DNA from: Marinobacter salexigens
GTDB lineage: Bacteria > Pseudomonadota > Gammaproteobacteria > Pseudomonadales > Oleiphilaceae
Reading direction: 5' to 3'
NCBI RefSeq assembly: GCF_018860765.1
Contig: NZ_JAHKPV010000019.1
Span: 598,293 to 662,292, forward strand
DNA length: 64,000 bases
Part shown: piece by piece, positions 62,202 to 64,000 of the stretch
Layout of the letters: each line of letters begins with the position of its first letter
Position numbering within the stretch: position 1 is the stretch's first letter
The notes under the pieces: model-generated
What the model saw: only the letters and a program-made list of their open reading frames with translations
What the model was told of the DNA's origin: nothing
Databases searched by the model: none
Made by a program: the position numbers and the translations under genes

Positions 62202-62926
62202 CTTCCTGGTTTATCGGCGTTTAACACAGCATTGATTAACGCCTTATATTCTCCGCTCTTATCAAACTCTCTAATGATGCAATAGACATTTTTCCCGGGA
62301 GAAAAATAGAGCTTTTCAAATGTTTCTGAAGATCGACTCTTGGAAACCTTTATGGCTGCCATATAACCAGCCATGTAGAATCTATAATGGTTTACGCCAT
62401 TATATCGAGTACGATCCGGTGCCAGAATGCCGGTTTTATTTGCCGGCGCATCGAACTTAGACAGGGCAATGGCGAACTCACTATTGTCACCAGAATCTCC
62501 GCTCAACAGTAATGCCCTCAATTTTTCCTCAAAAGGGCCCAATTGCACATCATGGAAAATATCGTGTTTTGAGACAGAGGCCCGCCAAAGAACAGATAGA
62601 AAAAATAACTTCAGCTTTTCAACGTCGCACTTCCCAAAATTGTATGCGACCGCTCTCCCCCCATCTGATATGTAATTAGCCTCATCGAGTTCTTGGAATA
62701 GAAAGTTGTAGCCATAGTCGTCCCATGGAGAAAACATCTGCTCACAATTTTCACAAACAATTTCTTTATCATACGCACCAGTCTGGGAGCGCTTGGGATA
62801 GACACCAGCTTTGTCCGTAATGATGCGTGGTATTTGACCATTCTCTTTGAGTGGCTCATAGAAGCTGCGCGGGATGATGTGCGCTTCTATCAACTTCCGA
62901 TCTTCTCCGCACATCCTGCACTTCAT
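62171..62926 (-). CDS. Cassette gene: HNH-like zinc protein
   Basis: A 251-residue protein. KCRMCGEDRKLIEAHIIPRS at the start and IVCENCEQMFSPWDDYGYN near residue 57 give two CxxC pairs with a conserved AHIIP, as in HNH endonuclease zinc cores. The rest is mixed and not recognised. The last nine residues (ANKSRKADA) and the stop are encoded by the attC, so the cassette gene has read into its own recombination site. Function unknown; nuclease is inference. Confidence 0.62.
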   Translation of the reverse strand: MKCRMCGEDRKLIEAHIIPRSFYEPLKENGQIPRIITDKAGVYPKRSQTGAYDKEIVCENCEQMFSPWDDYGYNFLFQELDEANYISDGGRAVAYNFGKCDVEKLKLFFLSVLWRASVSKHDIFHDVQLGPFEEKLRALLLSGDSGDNSEFAIALSKFDAPANKTGILAPDRTRYNGVNHYRFYMAGYMAAIKVSKSRSSETFEKLYFSPGKNVYCIIREFDKSGEYKALINAVLNADKPGRANKSRKADA

Positions 62927-62945
62927 AAGATCATGCTCCCAAAAA

Positions 62946-63059
62946 AGCTAACGCCTGTAGCAGGCGCAAATATTGTGTTGTGGAGTTTGTGTAAAATGGG
63001 CGAAGCCCTTACACAAACGGAGCGACGCAATATTTGTCGCTTGACTACAATTGTTATGC
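62946..63059 (-). repeat. Long attC-like site
   Basis: Cores AGCTAAC (62946-62952) and GTTATGC (63053-63059), 114 bases. It has long arms GCGCAAATATTG and GCAATATTTGTCGC and an inner hairpin GTTTGTGTAA with TTACACAAAC. This resembles Vibrio repeats. Confidence 0.8.
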
Positions 63060-63455
63060 ATCCCGGTCCCAGACTTTATAGGCATTGTTCGTAACAATCT
63101 TTGCGTCACTAAGATCAAATGCGGCTCCCGCCTCAATTTTTGGGGTAACCCTACTCTTGTACTCGGCGCGCTGCGAATCGATTTCATGCCATTGCCAGTG
63201 TTCGAATTGACCAGTTAAGTTGTAATGCTGGCCTTCTAATAGGTACTGCCCGTCAATACCTACCTGAACGATGTCGACGAGTCTAGATCTGGCTTCCCGC
63301 TCCTCAACAGCCGAGTTTCGGAAGCATATAAAGTCCCAGTCAGAATCTGGTCGAAACTTGCCATTCGCGCGTGACCCAATAAACCAGACTGACTTAGAGC
63401 ATGACTCCGCTTTGAGTTGGTCAATTACAGCCTGCACTTTTAGAGGAAATTCCAT
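63054..63455 (-). CDS. Cassette gene: nucleotidyltransferase
   Basis: About 133 residues with the minimal nucleotidyltransferase signature WFIGSRANGKFRPDSDWDF at 24-42 (GS, then SDWD at 38-41), which binds metal and NTP. The rest includes QWHEIDSQRAEYK. It could be a MNT-type antitoxin or an enzyme that modifies a toxin or an antibiotic; no HEPN partner adjoins it. ATG 63455 has AGG upstream and the stop TAA is the attC core. Confidence 0.8.
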   Translation of the reverse strand: MEFPLKVQAVIDQLKAESCSKSVWFIGSRANGKFRPDSDWDFICFRNSAVEEREARSRLVDIVQVGIDGQYLLEGQHYNLTGQFEHWQWHEIDSQRAEYKSRVTPKIEAGAAFDLSDAKIVTNNAYKVWDRDA

Positions 63456-63466
63456 ATTCGACCTAT

Positions 63467-63553
63467 GCATAACGCCAGCAATAAACGGCGGCCCGACAGG
63501 GGCGTCCGGTGGAGGCCTATCGGGCCGGAACGAATTTGATTGCCTTGTTAATT
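63467..63553 (-). repeat. attC site
   Basis: Cores GCATAAC (63467-63473) and GTTAATT (63547-63553), 87 bases, with CGGCCCGACAGGGGCGTCCG and ATCGGGCCG as inner arms. The decayed site at 50332 shares this interior. Confidence 0.8.
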
Positions 63554-63964
63554 GTCAATGGTCACCCCCGCATCCAGAACCCAGCAGCGATCATTATGGG
63601 TGTAACCAAGCTGACCATAGTATGAATTGGCTGCCGGTGCTGCGATGAGTATCAATTTGCAGAGTGGCCCCAGTTGCTCTTGGGTCAGTGACTGTAATCG
63701 TTTGCCTATGCCAGATTTTTGGTAGCTCTGATGAACTGCCAAATCTGACAGGTAGCAGGCATAGTGGAAATCCGTAACGCTACGAGCTATACCGACCAGC
63801 AAATCACCATCCCATGCGCTTACGACGAGATTGGAGTTGGAAACCATCCCCTCCATGCATTCTCGGTCATGGGTTGGCCGACGCTCACCTAGGGTAGAGC
63901 TTTCCAACAAACCGATGAACTGGTCAGTGGAAACTGGATAATTCAACTTGAAGCTGACAGTCAT
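63548..63964 (-). CDS. Cassette gene: GNAT family N-acetyltransferase
   Basis: About 138 residues. The acetyl-CoA motif is HQSYQKSGIGKRLQSLTQEQ (Q-x-x-G-x-G/A), preceded by YLSDLAV and followed by APAANSYYGQLGY. It acetylates an amine; a substrate cannot be named. ATG 63964 has AAGGAGAGG just upstream; the stop TAA is the attC core. Confidence 0.85.
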   Translation of the reverse strand: MTVSFKLNYPVSTDQFIGLLESSTLGERRPTHDRECMEGMVSNSNLVVSAWDGDLLVGIARSVTDFHYACYLSDLAVHQSYQKSGIGKRLQSLTQEQLGPLCKLILIAAPAANSYYGQLGYTHNDRCWVLDAGVTIDN

Positions 63965-63977
63965 ACCTCTCCTTGGC

Positions 63978-64000
63978 AATTAACGCTTGCAGCATGCGCG
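63978..64000 (-). repeat. attC site cut by the right edge
   Basis: Left core AATTAAC (63978-63984) followed by GCTTGCAGCATGCGCG, the same interior as the site at 53643. The right half lies beyond the window. Confidence 0.7.

Noticed and set aside
1..64000. CRISPR arrays, tRNA or rRNA genes
   Set aside because: No regularly spaced identical repeats; the repeated sites at 50-64 kb vary in length and sequence as attC do. No cloverleaf or rRNA stretches noticed.

Overview
The window looks like chromosome of a marine gammaproteobacterium, most like Marinobacter or a close relative. This is inferred from the protein set: Leu dehydrogenase, YbiT, MtgA, an EF-P-like protein with a tip arginine, a PutA without its DNA-binding domain beside an Lrp regulator, DUF1415 and TIGR02647. 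No rRNA, tRNA or CRISPR was seen.

Region 1 (about 1-49,600) is ordinary core and semi-core chromosome with dense gene packing on both strands. It starts with a cut-off AzlC exporter gene, a leucine dehydrogenase and a sodium symporter, which together suggest branched-chain or other amino-acid handling. It continues with a sirtuin, two spermidine-synthase-like proteins, YbiT, PpiC and a long-chain acyl-CoA ligase. A pair joins an AstA-like succinyltransferase to a short DUF1338 protein. A plus-strand run holds a lipoprotein, a hydrolase and a ZIP transporter, followed by a GMC oxidoreductase. Then come MtgA, a lipid kinase, PutA with a divergent Lrp regulator, LysE/AraC/MFS, EfpL, a RIO kinase, a threonine aldolase and an AaeXAB-like efflux operon. 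Two hairpin elements with unlike stems but the same loop bracket the DUF1415 gene (5,399-6,270). Three very small genes with good ribosome binding sites (11,114; 13,366; 45,814) are listed.

Region 2 (about 49,700-64,000) is the far end of a chromosomal integron cassette array. Small genes, nearly all on the minus strand, alternate with attC-like recombination sites. I mark 21 sites plus one cut by the right edge. The integrase and attI should lie beyond the right edge, because cassette genes normally read away from attI. Cargo includes a second peptide deformylase, a toxin-antitoxin pair with its own promoter and operator, HEPN and Abi-like proteins, a C39-like peptidase, a GFA protein, an HNH-like protein, a nucleotidyltransferase, an acetyltransferase and several unknown membrane or secreted proteins. 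A complete IS3-family element (60,890-62,135) sits between one cassette gene and the next attC.

The distal end of the array (50,300-54,300) is decaying. Several attC core triplets are mutated, one attC has lost its whole middle, and fragments of an IS110/IS1111-type and an IS3-type transposase lie there. An rpmE2-rpmJ2 pair (zinc-free L31 and L36) sits there in the opposite orientation behind a Zur-like box.
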